DNA of 64,000 nucleotides from Chitinophaga sp. GTDB taxonomy: Bacteria; Bacteroidota; Bacteroidia; Chitinophagales; Chitinophagaceae. The stretch spans positions 186,001 to 250,000 of the forward strand of contig NZ_JAFAIX010000013.1 in NCBI RefSeq assembly GCF_019236475.1. Direction: 5' to 3'. The position numbers and the translations under genes were made by a program. Below are positions 9,644-17,449 of the stretch, piece by piece; the stretch's first letter is position 1; every line of letters starts with the position of its first letter. Under the pieces are notes generated by a model. That model did no database searches and was not told the origin of the DNA. It was given only the letters and a program-made list of their open reading frames with translations.

Positions 9644-9735
9644 CGCAAAGGTTACAGAGGAACAAAGGCGCAAAGGGAATTTTATGGAGACAAAATTCCC
9701 TTTGCGCCTTTATAATTTTTCTTAGCGTCTTTGCG
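9644..9735. repeat. long hairpin repeat with CGCAAAG / CTTTGCG arms
   Basis: An inner perfect 20-base stem pairs 9664-9683 with 9692-9711 (arm begins AAAGGCGCAAAGGG) around the loop ATGGAGAC. An outer arm CGCAAAG (9644-9650) faces CTTTGCG (9729-9735). It lies just after the antiporter gene. The same words recur as an inverted repeat at 53888-54083, so this is a dispersed element and may also end transcription. Confidence 0.8.
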
Positions 9736-9741
9736 TGCAAA

Positions 9742-9775
9742 CAAAAAAAAAGACCCGCGTGAAACGCGAGTCTTT
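9742..9775 (-). terminator. terminator of the tRNA-Val cluster
   Basis: On the minus strand a 12-base stem with one mismatch (AAAGACTCGCGT against ACGCGGGTCTTT, loop TTC) is followed by a run of nine T, directly after the last tRNA-Val gene. Confidence 0.85.
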
Positions 9776-9780
9776 ATCTG

Positions 9781-9855
9781 TGGGAGTTGACGGATTCGAA
9801 CCATCGACCCTCTGCTTGTAAGGCAGATGCTCTAAACCAACTGAGCTAAACTCCC
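9781..9855 (-). tRNA. tRNA-Val (UAC), third copy in transcription order
   Basis: A complete cloverleaf on the minus strand: acceptor GGGAGTT pairs with AACTCCC, the D arm is GCTC..GAGC, the anticodon stem TCTGC/GCAGA encloses loop CTTACAA (anticodon TAC), and the T arm contains GGTTCGAATCC. The 3' CCA is not encoded. It differs from the other two copies by one base in the D arm (GTTGG instead of GCTGG). Confidence 0.95.
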
Positions 9856-9887
9856 TTAAAAAAGATCTTTATAGTTATTTGAAGTAG

Positions 9888-9962
9888 TGGGAGTTGACGG
9901 ATTCGAACCATCGACCCTCTGCTTGTAAGGCAGATGCTCTAAACCAGCTGAGCTAAACTCCC
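9888..9962 (-). tRNA. tRNA-Val (UAC), second copy
   Basis: A 75-base minus-strand cloverleaf with anticodon TAC, identical to the copy at 9990-10064 and one base different from the copy at 9781-9855. Encoded without CCA. The gaps to its neighbours are 32 and 27 bases, so the three are very likely processed from one transcript. Confidence 0.95.
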
Positions 9963-9989
9963 TAAAAAGATCTTTAATATTTTATAAAG

Positions 9990-10064
9990 TGGGAGTTGAC
10001 GGATTCGAACCATCGACCCTCTGCTTGTAAGGCAGATGCTCTAAACCAGCTGAGCTAAACTCCC
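9990..10064 (-). tRNA. tRNA-Val (UAC), first copy
   Basis: The promoter-proximal copy, with the same cloverleaf and TAC anticodon and no encoded CCA. A canonical promoter lies about 45 bases upstream. Confidence 0.95.
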
Positions 10065-10108
10065 ATTCTTTTCTTCGTAACCGTCGAGCCTTTCGTTCGA
10101 TGGGATTG

Positions 10109-10138
10109 CAAAGGTATAATCTATTTTTATTCTACCAA
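10109..10138 (-). promoter_or_regulatory. promoter of the tRNA-Val cluster
   Basis: On the minus strand TTG (10138-10136), 19 bases, then TACCTTTG (10116-10109) gives a full match to the Bacteroidota -33/-7 consensus. It lies upstream of the first tRNA; no gene lies between. Confidence 0.85.
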
Positions 10139-10227
10139 ATATTTTTTCAAAAAATAGAAAAAAAGTTTGTTTTCATATCTACTTCAATGAACCTCAAACA
10201 CTTATCAGCAAAGGATTTGCAAGGTTA

Positions 10228-10263
10228 TAAAAAAAATTAGGATTGATGTAGCACCAATCCTAA
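10228..10263 (-). terminator. terminator of the lipoprotein gene
   Basis: On the minus strand the stem ATTAGGATTG / CAATCCTAAT encloses a short loop and is followed by a run of T, about 40 bases after the stop of the gene at 10305-11261. Confidence 0.85.
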
Positions 10264-10304
10264 TTCTTGTCACTTTTTATACAATTTGGGTCGTGTCTCC
10301 CTAA

Positions 10305-11261
10305 TTATTTCTTCTTTTTCTTCTCTACTTTCTTCTCTGCCTTCTTCACAAAATTACCTTCGAAGAAACATTTAATACCTCTGTATGCACCACATCCCCC
10401 CATCTCACGAATCGCTACTCTACCTGCTGAAAATTGGAATGCAATACCACAAGATGTCTCTTTATCTTTAAACTCTCCTCTGTTACCGGCGAGGTATTGT
10501 CCTTTTCCACTTACCTCTCCTTTACACTTTCCATTATCTTTTGAGAAGGTAATGAAGAACTGGAATGTTTTACCATCCTCACCATCACGAATAGACACCA
10601 AACTCATATCACCACTGGTGTAATCACCGGAGAATTTATGCTTGCGAGGCAGCGTATCCAAAGGATTGAAGATCTGTCCTGGTACAGAAAGACTGCTGGT
10701 ATTCGTCATAATCAGCGTGGTACTGCCATCTGCCGCTACGCCAAAGAAATCTTCCCGCTGCGTTTCCCTATTATTCCCATTCTGTAGTTCTGAAGTCAGC
10801 TTAATCACATTTCTGTTGTCTATCAATACAGAAGAAAATACGCCGTTTCTACCGGCATCGGCTACACGAATTCTTTTCAGGAAATGCCCTTTTTTCTTAT
10901 CCATAAAGCAGAGATAAGCCACCGTGCCCGAACGGCCAGATGCCTTCACCACCATATAATCTACAGGATTGCCCGTCATGCGTTGCAAAGGCCAAAATTT
11001 CACTTTCTCATTCTTTGCAAAATCCCCTTTCGTCAGCGTATCCGTTAAAAAACGATGGATGTCTGCCGTATCCAAAGTCAGCGAATCCGCCAACGTCAAT
11101 TTCAAGGAATCGGGCGACAGCTTGTAAGGCAATTGGCTCACCGGAAACTCTTCTCGGAACTCTTCCAAGGTCATAGGCTCATTTCCACCATGGCCGGATT
11201 TTTTCGTCTTGCAGGCCGCAAAAACACCTATTGTCAATAGTACTAACAGATAACGCTTCAT
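10305..11261 (-). CDS. lipoprotein of unknown function with lysine-rich tail
   Basis: A 318-residue protein. It starts with a lipoprotein signal (MKRYLLVLLTIGVFAAC), with Cys17 the likely lipidation site. The body is mostly beta-strand in character with no recognised family; the stretch from about residue 60 to 290 contains Asp-rich turns and no obvious catalytic motif. The last 14 residues are almost all Lys, Glu and Val (KKAEKKVEKKKKK), a strongly basic tail that could contact anionic peptidoglycan or lipid. It is divergent from mntR and has its own terminator. I do not recognise it. Confidence 0.75.
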   Translation of the reverse strand: MKRYLLVLLTIGVFAACKTKKSGHGGNEPMTLEEFREEFPVSQLPYKLSPDSLKLTLADSLTLDTADIHRFLTDTLTKGDFAKNEKVKFWPLQRMTGNPVDYMVVKASGRSGTVAYLCFMDKKKGHFLKRIRVADAGRNGVFSSVLIDNRNVIKLTSELQNGNNRETQREDFFGVAADGSTTLIMTNTSSLSVPGQIFNPLDTLPRKHKFSGDYTSGDMSLVSIRDGEDGKTFQFFITFSKDNGKCKGEVSGKGQYLAGNRGEFKDKETSCGIAFQFSAGRVAIREMGGCGAYRGIKCFFEGNFVKKAEKKVEKKKKK

Positions 11262-11359
11262 TTCTCGATTAAATTCTAGGCAAAAGTTAAATTAAATTTT
11301 GATATGTGCGCCTCCAAAAACAAAAAACATACCGGATATATAAAAGTTCGTTTTAATTA

Positions 11360-11386
11360 TTTAGCTTTGTCTAAATTTTAATTTAG
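11360..11386 (+). promoter_or_regulatory. mntR promoter overlapped by two palindromic operator candidates
   Basis: The -7 element TAGCTTTG (11362-11369) lies 23 bases before the mntR ATG. It sits inside an inverted repeat TTTAG-6-CTAAA (11360-11375). A second inverted repeat, CTAAAT-4-ATTTAG (11371-11386), overlaps the first. The position over the promoter is what a metal-bound MntR repressor would occupy for autoregulation; this is inferred. Confidence 0.65.
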
Positions 11387-11391
11387 GTTAT

Positions 11392-12051
11392 ATGAATTTA
11401 ACAGTCGCGGAAGAGAATTATATCAAAGCCATTTATAAGCTACAGGAAGGCGATCAGGCAGTTACCACCAATGCCCTCGCCTATGAACTGGACACTAAAC
11501 CGGCATCCGTGACCGACATGGCCAAAAAATTAAAAGAAAAAAAACTGATCGATTACGAAAAATACCAAGGCATCACCCTCACCCCGGAAGGCCGTAAAAC
11601 AGCCCTCCAAGTGGTACGCCGCCATCGCCTATGGGAATGCTTCCTGGTAGATAAACTGTCGTTCAGTTGGGAAGAAGTACATGAACTGGCGGAAGAACTG
11701 GAACATGTACGCAGTGAAAAACTCATCAACCGCCTCAGCGATTTCCTCGGTAACCCAGTCATAGACCCCCATGGAGATCCTATTCCCGACGCCCATGGAC
11801 GCATGGCCAAGCCACGCCCGCAAACGCCCCTGGATCAGGCAAACGCGAAGCGATTGGTAGTAACCGCCGTAAGCGATCAATCCACTGCCCTCCTCGCCTT
11901 CCTAAACGCTAAAGGCATCAAGCTGGGCACACAACTGGAAATCGTTGCGCACTATGAGTTTGATAACTCTATCGAAATTAAAATGAAACATTTATCTAGT
12001 CTGACCATCAGTGAACAGGTGGCAAAAAATATAATGGTAAGACCGCTATAA
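11392..12051 (+). CDS. mntR: DtxR-family metal-dependent regulator (MntR-like)
   Basis: A 219-residue regulator. It has an N-terminal winged helix (residues 1-60, with TKPASVTDMAKKLKEK as the recognition region), then the metal-binding and dimerisation domain containing HRLWECFLVDKL and WEEVHELAEELEHV with the expected Glu and His ligands. A C-terminal FeoA/SH3-like domain runs from about residue 150 to 219. Ten bases downstream is an Nramp manganese transporter, which makes Mn2+-responsive control of uptake the most likely role; iron sensing is the alternative. Overlapping palindromes cover its promoter. Confidence 0.9.
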   Translation: MNLTVAEENYIKAIYKLQEGDQAVTTNALAYELDTKPASVTDMAKKLKEKKLIDYEKYQGITLTPEGRKTALQVVRRHRLWECFLVDKLSFSWEEVHELAEELEHVRSEKLINRLSDFLGNPVIDPHGDPIPDAHGRMAKPRPQTPLDQANAKRLVVTAVSDQSTALLAFLNAKGIKLGTQLEIVAHYEFDNSIEIKMKHLSSLTISEQVAKNIMVRPL

Positions 12052-12061
12052 CATTTATCCA

Positions 12062-13924
12062 ATGGGACCGTCATTAAGCGAAGTACATGAAAGTATAGAC
12101 ACCGGCAGTAAATCTAAATGGAAGAAAATATTTGCCTTCTTTGGACCCGCATATCTCGTTAGTGTAGGTTATATGGACCCCGGAAACTGGGCCACAGACC
12201 TCGCCGGCGGTAGTAAATATGGCTATACCCTCCTCTGGGTACTGCTCATGAGTAACCTCATGGCACTATTACTGCAAAGTTTGGCCGCTCGCTTGGGCAT
12301 CGTTCGTGGGCGCGACCTTGCACAGGCCAATCGCGAAACGTACCCTCCCTTTGTCAATTTTGTTTTATACTTACTGGCAGAAATTGCCATCGCCGCCACA
12401 GACCTCGCCGAAGTACTGGGTATGGCCATCGGTATACAACTGCTGACTGGTCTGCCGCTAATTTGGGGCGTTAGTTTGACCGTATTGGATACCTTCCTGC
12501 TACTGGTATTACAACGCTTCGGCATGCGCAAAATGGAGGCATTTATCATCGCGCTGGTGGCGGTGGTGGGCACTTCCTTCCTGATAGAACTGCTGCTGGC
12601 CAAACCACAGATGAGCGAAGTAGTGAAAGGCTTTGTGCCGATCATTCCAGATACTACAGCACTGTATATCGCCATTGGTATTATCGGAGCCACCGTAATG
12701 CCGCATAACCTTTACCTGCACTCAGCACTGGTACAAACAAGGAAAATAAAACGAGACGATAAAGGCATCCGTCAGTCAATAAAACTTAACTTTATAGACA
12801 GTACCATCGCGCTGAACCTGGCCTTCCTGGTGAATGCCGCCATATTGATTTTGGCCGCTGCCGTGTTCTTCAAAACAGGTCGCACTGAAATCGCGGAAAT
12901 CCAGGATGCGCACGAGTTACTAGAGAAATTGCTGGGTACCAAACTAGCCCCTATTCTCTTCGCTGTGGCGCTGATTGCAGCCGGGCAAAGTTCTACCGTT
13001 ACTGGTACACTTGCCGGTCAGATCGTAATGGAAGGGTATCTCCGCCTGCGTATCAACCCCTGGTTGCGCAGACTGATTACCAGGTTGCTCGCTATTATTC
13101 CTGCATTGTTGGTAATCCTCATCGCTGGAGATAAAGAAGTAGGCGCCCTGCTGGTTTTCAGCCAGGTGCTACTGAGTATGCAACTTGGATTCGCGATCAT
13201 CCCATTGATTCATTTCGTCAGCGATAAACAAACCATGGGAGATTTTGCCATCAAAACCCCGACAAAAATCCTAAGTTGGCTCATCGCTGCCATATTGGTT
13301 TATCTGAATATCAAAATGGTGTACGAAGAAGCAAGTAACTATATCGCTGGTAAAAGCAATCCTATCGTGGATGTCATTATCATCCTCGTAGGACTCGCCT
13401 TTATCGTGCTGCTGATTTACACTGTGGTTTATCCATTGATTGTGAGATACCGCCTGGCGCCTGCCAATCCGAACATCCACACCGCCCAGGTTTCTCTCGG
13501 CGAGCTGGAACACCCGGTATATCGCCGTATCGCGATGGCCTTAGAGTTCGGGAAAATTGACGAAAAAATTATTCGCAATGCCATTGCTCATGGGAACGAA
13601 CTGACAGAGTATATCCTCATTCATATCGTGGAAAGTGCTTCCGCAAAATACTTTGGTAAAGATTCCTTTGACCTAGAAACCCGTAAAGACCAAGAACAAC
13701 TGGATACCTACGTTGCGTTACTCAAAAGCAGGAATATCCACGCCCGTGGCGTACTTGGATATCGCAGAAGAGCGAATGAAATTGCGAGAATTGTGAGAGA
13801 AGAGAACGCAGATTTTCTGGTTTTAGGTGGACACGGACACAAAGGACTGAAAGATATTATCTATGGTGAAACTGCCAACCAGGTGCGTCATAAAGTGAAA
13901 GTGCCCGTATTGGTAGTACAATAA
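12062..13924 (+). CDS. mntH: Nramp divalent metal transporter fused to a universal stress protein domain
   Basis: A 620-residue protein. Residues about 20-450 form an Nramp transporter. The metal-binding motif of segment 1 is present (YMDPGNWATD), as is that of segment 6 (VMPHNLYLHS), supporting proton-coupled Mn2+ or Fe2+ import at the inner membrane. Residues about 480-620 are a universal stress protein module ending LVLGGHGHKGLKDIIYGE, with the glycine-rich nucleotide-binding turn. Classical MntH is about 410-430 residues, so the Usp domain is an extension that may tie uptake to energy or stress state. Second gene of the mntR operon; ten bases follow mntR and six precede the thioesterase gene. 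Confidence 0.92.
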   Translation: MGPSLSEVHESIDTGSKSKWKKIFAFFGPAYLVSVGYMDPGNWATDLAGGSKYGYTLLWVLLMSNLMALLLQSLAARLGIVRGRDLAQANRETYPPFVNFVLYLLAEIAIAATDLAEVLGMAIGIQLLTGLPLIWGVSLTVLDTFLLLVLQRFGMRKMEAFIIALVAVVGTSFLIELLLAKPQMSEVVKGFVPIIPDTTALYIAIGIIGATVMPHNLYLHSALVQTRKIKRDDKGIRQSIKLNFIDSTIALNLAFLVNAAILILAAAVFFKTGRTEIAEIQDAHELLEKLLGTKLAPILFAVALIAAGQSSTVTGTLAGQIVMEGYLRLRINPWLRRLITRLLAIIPALLVILIAGDKEVGALLVFSQVLLSMQLGFAIIPLIHFVSDKQTMGDFAIKTPTKILSWLIAAILVYLNIKMVYEEASNYIAGKSNPIVDVIIILVGLAFIVLLIYTVVYPLIVRYRLAPANPNIHTAQVSLGELEHPVYRRIAMALEFGKIDEKIIRNAIAHGNELTEYILIHIVESASAKYFGKDSFDLETRKDQEQLDTYVALLKSRNIHARGVLGYRRRANEIARIVREENADFLVLGGHGHKGLKDIIYGETANQVRHKVKVPVLVVQ

Positions 13925-13930
13925 TTTTCT

Positions 13931-14326
13931 ATGCTGCAATTATTCCAACCCGGCGATACCAAATCATTTAGGCGTGTGGTGCGTTCGGAAGACTGCGCTA
14001 CTTTTGAGAGCGGTAACGTACATCCTGTATATGCCACGTTTGCCCTTGGCAGAGATGCAGAATGGTGTTGCAGATTGTTTGTACTGGAAATGAAAGAGGA
14101 AGATGAAGAGGGGATTGGAGCTGCCTTATCGGTGGAACATCACTCGCCTGCATTAGTAGGCGCCACGGTAGAATTCACGGCTACGGTAACGCATATACTC
14201 CATCATACGATTACCTGTAGTTATACCGCTCATGTAGATGGAAGACTGATTGCAAGCGGCACACAAGTGCAAAAGATCTTAAAGAAAGAAAAACTGAACA
14301 AATTATTTTCGCAGCATTCCTCCTAA
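13931..14326 (+). CDS. hotdog-fold thioesterase, fluoroacetyl-CoA thioesterase-like
   Basis: A 131-residue protein resembling the FlK-type hotdog thioesterases. It has VHPVYATFALGRDAEW, an active-site-like SVEHHSPALVGATVEF, a central strand set (VTHILHHTITCSYTAHV) and the closing strand RLIASGTQVQKIL. It probably hydrolyses a small acyl-CoA or removes a toxic acyl group; the substrate is unknown. It lies six bases behind the Nramp gene and so belongs to the manganese operon, with no evident functional link. A hairpin spans its stop codon. Confidence 0.72.
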   Translation: MLQLFQPGDTKSFRRVVRSEDCATFESGNVHPVYATFALGRDAEWCCRLFVLEMKEEDEEGIGAALSVEHHSPALVGATVEFTATVTHILHHTITCSYTAHVDGRLIASGTQVQKILKKEKLNKLFSQHSS

Positions 14327-14343
14327 ACAGGAGCAATGCTGCG
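14310..14343. terminator. hairpin spanning the thioesterase stop codon, between convergent genes
   Basis: The stem CGCAGCATT / AATGCTGCG continues as CTCCT / AGGAG with a four-base loop; the TAA stop of the thioesterase gene lies in the loop. Only weak U-tracts flank it, so termination is probable rather than certain. Confidence 0.6.
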
Positions 14344-14350
14344 AGATATT

Positions 14351-15100
14351 TTATAGTCCCAGGGCCGCTTTCAGGCGAGGGTACCCTGTTTTACTCACCA
14401 ACACTTTAGCCCCACTGCGTAGAATAGCCAGGTGATTTTCCTTTTCGTAAGGGTCGATTCTCGTCACCTGGTTCACATTGAGGATATAAGAACGATGTAC
14501 CCTTGTAAACTGTTGCGGGTCCAATGTTTGCTCAAAGAAAGCCATGGTTTTATTCTTCAGGAAATTACCTTCCTGCGTTACAATTTTCACATAATCATCC
14601 GCAGCTTCTAGGTAGTGAATATCATGCACTGGAATGATTTTAATCTTACCATTTATTTTCACCACCACCCGATTACTCTGTACAGGAGAGCTTCCTGCCG
14701 CTTCCAAGAGGGCGTTGGTATCTGGTGTAGGCGTAGGTGTCACAGGCGTTTGACGATCCAGCCATTTCTGCAATGCTTTATCAAAACGTTCTTTGGAGAA
14801 TGGCTTCAGCAGGTAATCTACCGCATTCACTTCAAAAGCGCGAATAGCATGCTCTTCAAAGGCGGTGGTAAAGATAACTGCGGGCATATTTTCTACCAGT
14901 TCCAGCATTTCAAAACCGGTAATTTTAGGCATTTGTATATCTAAGAAAATGATATCCGGCTGATGCTGCTGGATGGCTTTTAATCCTTCAAATCCATCGT
15001 TGCACTCCTGCAGTATTTCCACCTGTGGAAAGCCCATCAGGTATTCCTTGACTACTTCTCTTGCCAATGGCTCATCATCAATTATTACTGCTTTTATCAT
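14351..15100 (-). CDS. LytTR-family response regulator
   Basis: A 249-residue two-component response regulator. The receiver domain (residues 1-120) has the acidic pair IIDDEP, the phospho-acceptor in IIFLDIQMP and the late Lys in LLKPFSK. A short Pro/Thr linker leads to a LytTR DNA-binding domain (about 145-249: IHYLEAADDYVKIVT, FTRVHRSYILNVNQV). It overlaps the histidine kinase gene by 23 bases and ends the operon that begins at about 17400. The 21-base-spaced repeats upstream of that operon are candidate binding sites. Confidence 0.93.
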   Translation of the reverse strand: MIKAVIIDDEPLAREVVKEYLMGFPQVEILQECNDGFEGLKAIQQHQPDIIFLDIQMPKITGFEMLELVENMPAVIFTTAFEEHAIRAFEVNAVDYLLKPFSKERFDKALQKWLDRQTPVTPTPTPDTNALLEAAGSSPVQSNRVVVKINGKIKIIPVHDIHYLEAADDYVKIVTQEGNFLKNKTMAFFEQTLDPQQFTRVHRSYILNVNQVTRIDPYEKENHLAILRSGAKVLVSKTGYPRLKAALGL

Positions 15101-16142
15101 GTGTTTGCGGTACTTTAATCAGTGTTGTAAATATATTTTCGTTCGTGGAGGTTTCCAGCAAATCATGTCTGGCAAACAACAGGTATAACCTGCGATGAAT
15201 GGATTTAAGGCCGAAGCCGGTTCCTTTTTTCGGCTGTTGTAAATCGGTATCAAAAGGATTTTGTACTTCTAGGTATAATGTATTTTCTCCTGCCCATGCC
15301 CTTATGTTGATGGCTATTTCACCCACAGTGTCATACAAGCCGAACTTGATGGCGTTTTCCACCACTGGCTGTAGCAACATAGGTGGCATGAACATTTTCT
15401 CAGCGCCTTCATCGTAAGAAACATTGGTGGTCAATCGGTGGCCGAATCTCACTTTTTCAATATCCAGGTATAATCCCAGGTATTGCAGTTCATCCGTGAG
15501 GGAGATCCATTGATCGTCTTCTCTTTTGATGGAACCGCGCAGGAAATCGGACAACTTCAGCACCATTTCGCGTGCCTGTGTAGGCCGGAGCATAATCAAT
15601 GCGTTGATGGAATTCAAGCTGTTGAAAAGGAAGTGCGGTTGTAATTGTTGTCTTAATTTATACAACTCTGCTTCGCGTACAATTTTCTCGGTATCTTCCT
15701 TTCTTTGGAGTGCCTGTCGCTGTTCTTCCAGGTCGTACCACATGATACTGCGAAAGCCCACTCCCGTCACTATTAACCAACCCATGATGCAATAAACAGG
15801 TATGCCCCTGCTCAGCCACATTAGGTAATAAGCATCTTCTGAAAAGGTTTTATACAATATCCATTGAGATGATGCGACCCAAAGGAATGTCATCGCGCAG
15901 CTAACAACAGATACATAGAGAAACTGGACCAAACTAGACCCTGGCCGGTAATATGCCAAGTTACTGCTAATCAGCAGGCACACAGAAGCCAGTAGGCATG
16001 TATGAACGGAACTATCGGTCACCGATTGCCAAAAAGGGAAATCGAACCATTGCCATAACAGTAACGTATACACGATAAAGACTATGGAAAAGGTTGCGAT
16101 AAATACCCTTGAAGTGGTGCCGCTATATATTGATTTTGCCAA
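15078..16142 (-). CDS. LytS/YehU-type sensor histidine kinase
   Basis: A 354-residue membrane kinase. The N-terminal 150 residues hold about four hydrophobic segments with little extracytoplasmic sequence, so sensing is probably within the membrane or through a partner. The His_kinase domain has the phospho-acceptor motif PHFLFNSLNSINAL. The C-terminal HATPase region has LLQPVVENAIKFG (N box) and GTGFGLKSI (G box). It partners the overlapping LytTR regulator. The neighbouring LiaF-like protein could be its accessory sensor, by analogy with LiaFSR. Confidence 0.92.
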   Translation of the reverse strand: MAKSIYSGTTSRVFIATFSIVFIVYTLLLWQWFDFPFWQSVTDSSVHTCLLASVCLLISSNLAYYRPGSSLVQFLYVSVVSCAMTFLWVASSQWILYKTFSEDAYYLMWLSRGIPVYCIMGWLIVTGVGFRSIMWYDLEEQRQALQRKEDTEKIVREAELYKLRQQLQPHFLFNSLNSINALIMLRPTQAREMVLKLSDFLRGSIKREDDQWISLTDELQYLGLYLDIEKVRFGHRLTTNVSYDEGAEKMFMPPMLLQPVVENAIKFGLYDTVGEIAINIRAWAGENTLYLEVQNPFDTDLQQPKKGTGFGLKSIHRRLYLLFARHDLLETSTNENIFTTLIKVPQTHDKSSNN

Positions 16143-16150
16143 GGAAAGGT

Positions 16151-16504
16151 TTAGTTATGAAGTTCAGCCAAAGGATGTTCCTGGAGTTGTGCAGATTTTG
16201 TCTGCAACCAGGCCACGTAGGACTTAGGATCACCGGGCTCCTCAATGCGGGAATATACTTCCATGCCATCTGTCAGATCAGACAGGGTGTATATTTCCGG
16301 TACATTGATAAATTTCCATTGAACCAATTCCTCCTGATGATTTTTGAATGCATATTGTTCCTGCATACCTATTTCATGAGCTTTTGCCAGTGCGTCTTTT
16401 TTAGTTCCCGCACTGATCAGGCGGATTTGTTCGTCGAACTGCGGGGTATGGTTACCGCTTCCGCAGATGATCTGATAAACGACTTTTGCAACAAACCAAT
16501 TCAT
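16151..16504 (-). CDS. DUF4288 protein
   Basis: A 117-residue soluble protein matching the DUF4288 pattern: an opening strand MNWFVAKVVYQIICG, a central FDEQIRLISAGTKKDALAKAHEIG, and a late QWKFINVPEIYTLSDLTDGMEVYSRIEEP. No function is known for the family. It lies between the LiaF-like gene and the kinase gene (eight bases before the kinase start), so it is part of the envelope-signalling operon. Confidence 0.8.
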   Translation of the reverse strand: MNWFVAKVVYQIICGSGNHTPQFDEQIRLISAGTKKDALAKAHEIGMQEQYAFKNHQEELVQWKFINVPEIYTLSDLTDGMEVYSRIEEPGDPKSYVAWLQTKSAQLQEHPLAELHN

Positions 16505-16563
16505 ATCATAATGTTTTTCAGGATGAGAGTATAAGAAGGGGTTAACGGGATGTACATTTCAAC

Positions 16564-17376
16564 TTATATATAGCTCTTGATCTCAACGCCACCGAATATG
16601 CAGCTCCCCTTAATGATCAGGGTTTTGCCTTGGGTGGTTGCCCGCATCAGTTCAGGAGAGCGTTTATCTTCTACGCCACCCAGGATGGTAGTGACATCTG
16701 TTTTTACAATCCAGTTGGACGGTACTACGATTTCACAACCTCCGAAGATCGCGGTTACATCCAGCACTGCGGTATCTTGAATATCTGCTTGGCTAAGGTT
16801 GATATCTGCCCCACCGAAGACGGAGGATACGGTACCACCCTTGAAGTTTTTAGACATCACCAGTTTATTGACACCGCTGAAAATCGCGGAAGTATTGATT
16901 ACATCGTCGGTGAAAGATTCGCCGCTGTTGTAGTTATACGTGTAAGTATAGCTGTAGCCGCTATTGCCGGCCGTATCTGAATGTGTTTCTCCTATCTTTC
17001 GCCACTGCTTCCGATGATCGCCACCTGCCCAGAAATCCGAATTCCGCTTCAGCACCACTACCACACCGATTACGATCAATACCACCGGCCAAATAAACTG
17101 TGCGGTATTATAAGGCCAACTGAGAATTTCCCCGGCCAGGAAGATACCGCCTACCATTAGCATCGCCAGCCAACCACCACCTCTGAAACTGTGTTTAAAG
17201 CCTATCACCAATCCCAATACGATCAGGAGCATCTGCCAAGAGAAAATCCAATATGGAATATCAAGGTTCATTCTGCGAAGAATGAGACCTGTACCGATCA
17301 AGATCAGGATGATACCGCCAACGGCGCCTCCTCTTCTATTTCTGTTATCTTTTATTTCTGTTTCTGTATTTGACAT
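16564..17376 (-). CDS. LiaF-like transmembrane protein (DUF5668 plus LiaF C-terminal domain)
   Basis: A 270-residue membrane protein. The N-terminal part has four hydrophobic segments (GGIILILIGTGLILRRM and following), fitting DUF5668. The C-terminal 110 residues are a beta-helical LiaF-type domain with repeated turns (FSGVNKLVMS, VFGGADINLS, IFGGCEIVVPS, ILGGVEDKRS, CIFGGVEIKSYI). In Firmicutes LiaF restrains a LiaRS system that answers cell-wall antibiotics, and a similar restraining role here is inferred from the operon. The ATG at 17376 is chosen because the upstream in-frame TTG at 17397 lies inside the -7 box. Confidence 0.85.
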   Translation of the reverse strand: MSNTETEIKDNRNRRGGAVGGIILILIGTGLILRRMNLDIPYWIFSWQMLLIVLGLVIGFKHSFRGGGWLAMLMVGGIFLAGEILSWPYNTAQFIWPVVLIVIGVVVVLKRNSDFWAGGDHRKQWRKIGETHSDTAGNSGYSYTYTYNYNSGESFTDDVINTSAIFSGVNKLVMSKNFKGGTVSSVFGGADINLSQADIQDTAVLDVTAIFGGCEIVVPSNWIVKTDVTTILGGVEDKRSPELMRATTQGKTLIIKGSCIFGGVEIKSYI

Positions 17377-17394
17377 TGTTCGAATTTTATAATA

Positions 17395-17425
17395 CAAAAG
17401 TAGATCACCAGACTTCCCCTATCAA
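17395..17425 (-). promoter_or_regulatory. promoter of the LiaF-like/LytS/LytTR operon
   Basis: On the minus strand TTG (17425-17423), 20 bases, then TACTTTTG (17402-17395) matches the Bacteroidota consensus, 19 bases before the ATG at 17376. Confidence 0.8.
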
Positions 17426-17449
17426 GAGGGGATAGGTCAAGGTGATACG

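Noticed and set aside
9781..10064. Three repeats of about 75 bases with gaps of about 30 bases, looking at first like a CRISPR array
   Set aside because: Each repeat folds as a complete tRNA-Val cloverleaf; the gaps vary in length and no cas genes are near.
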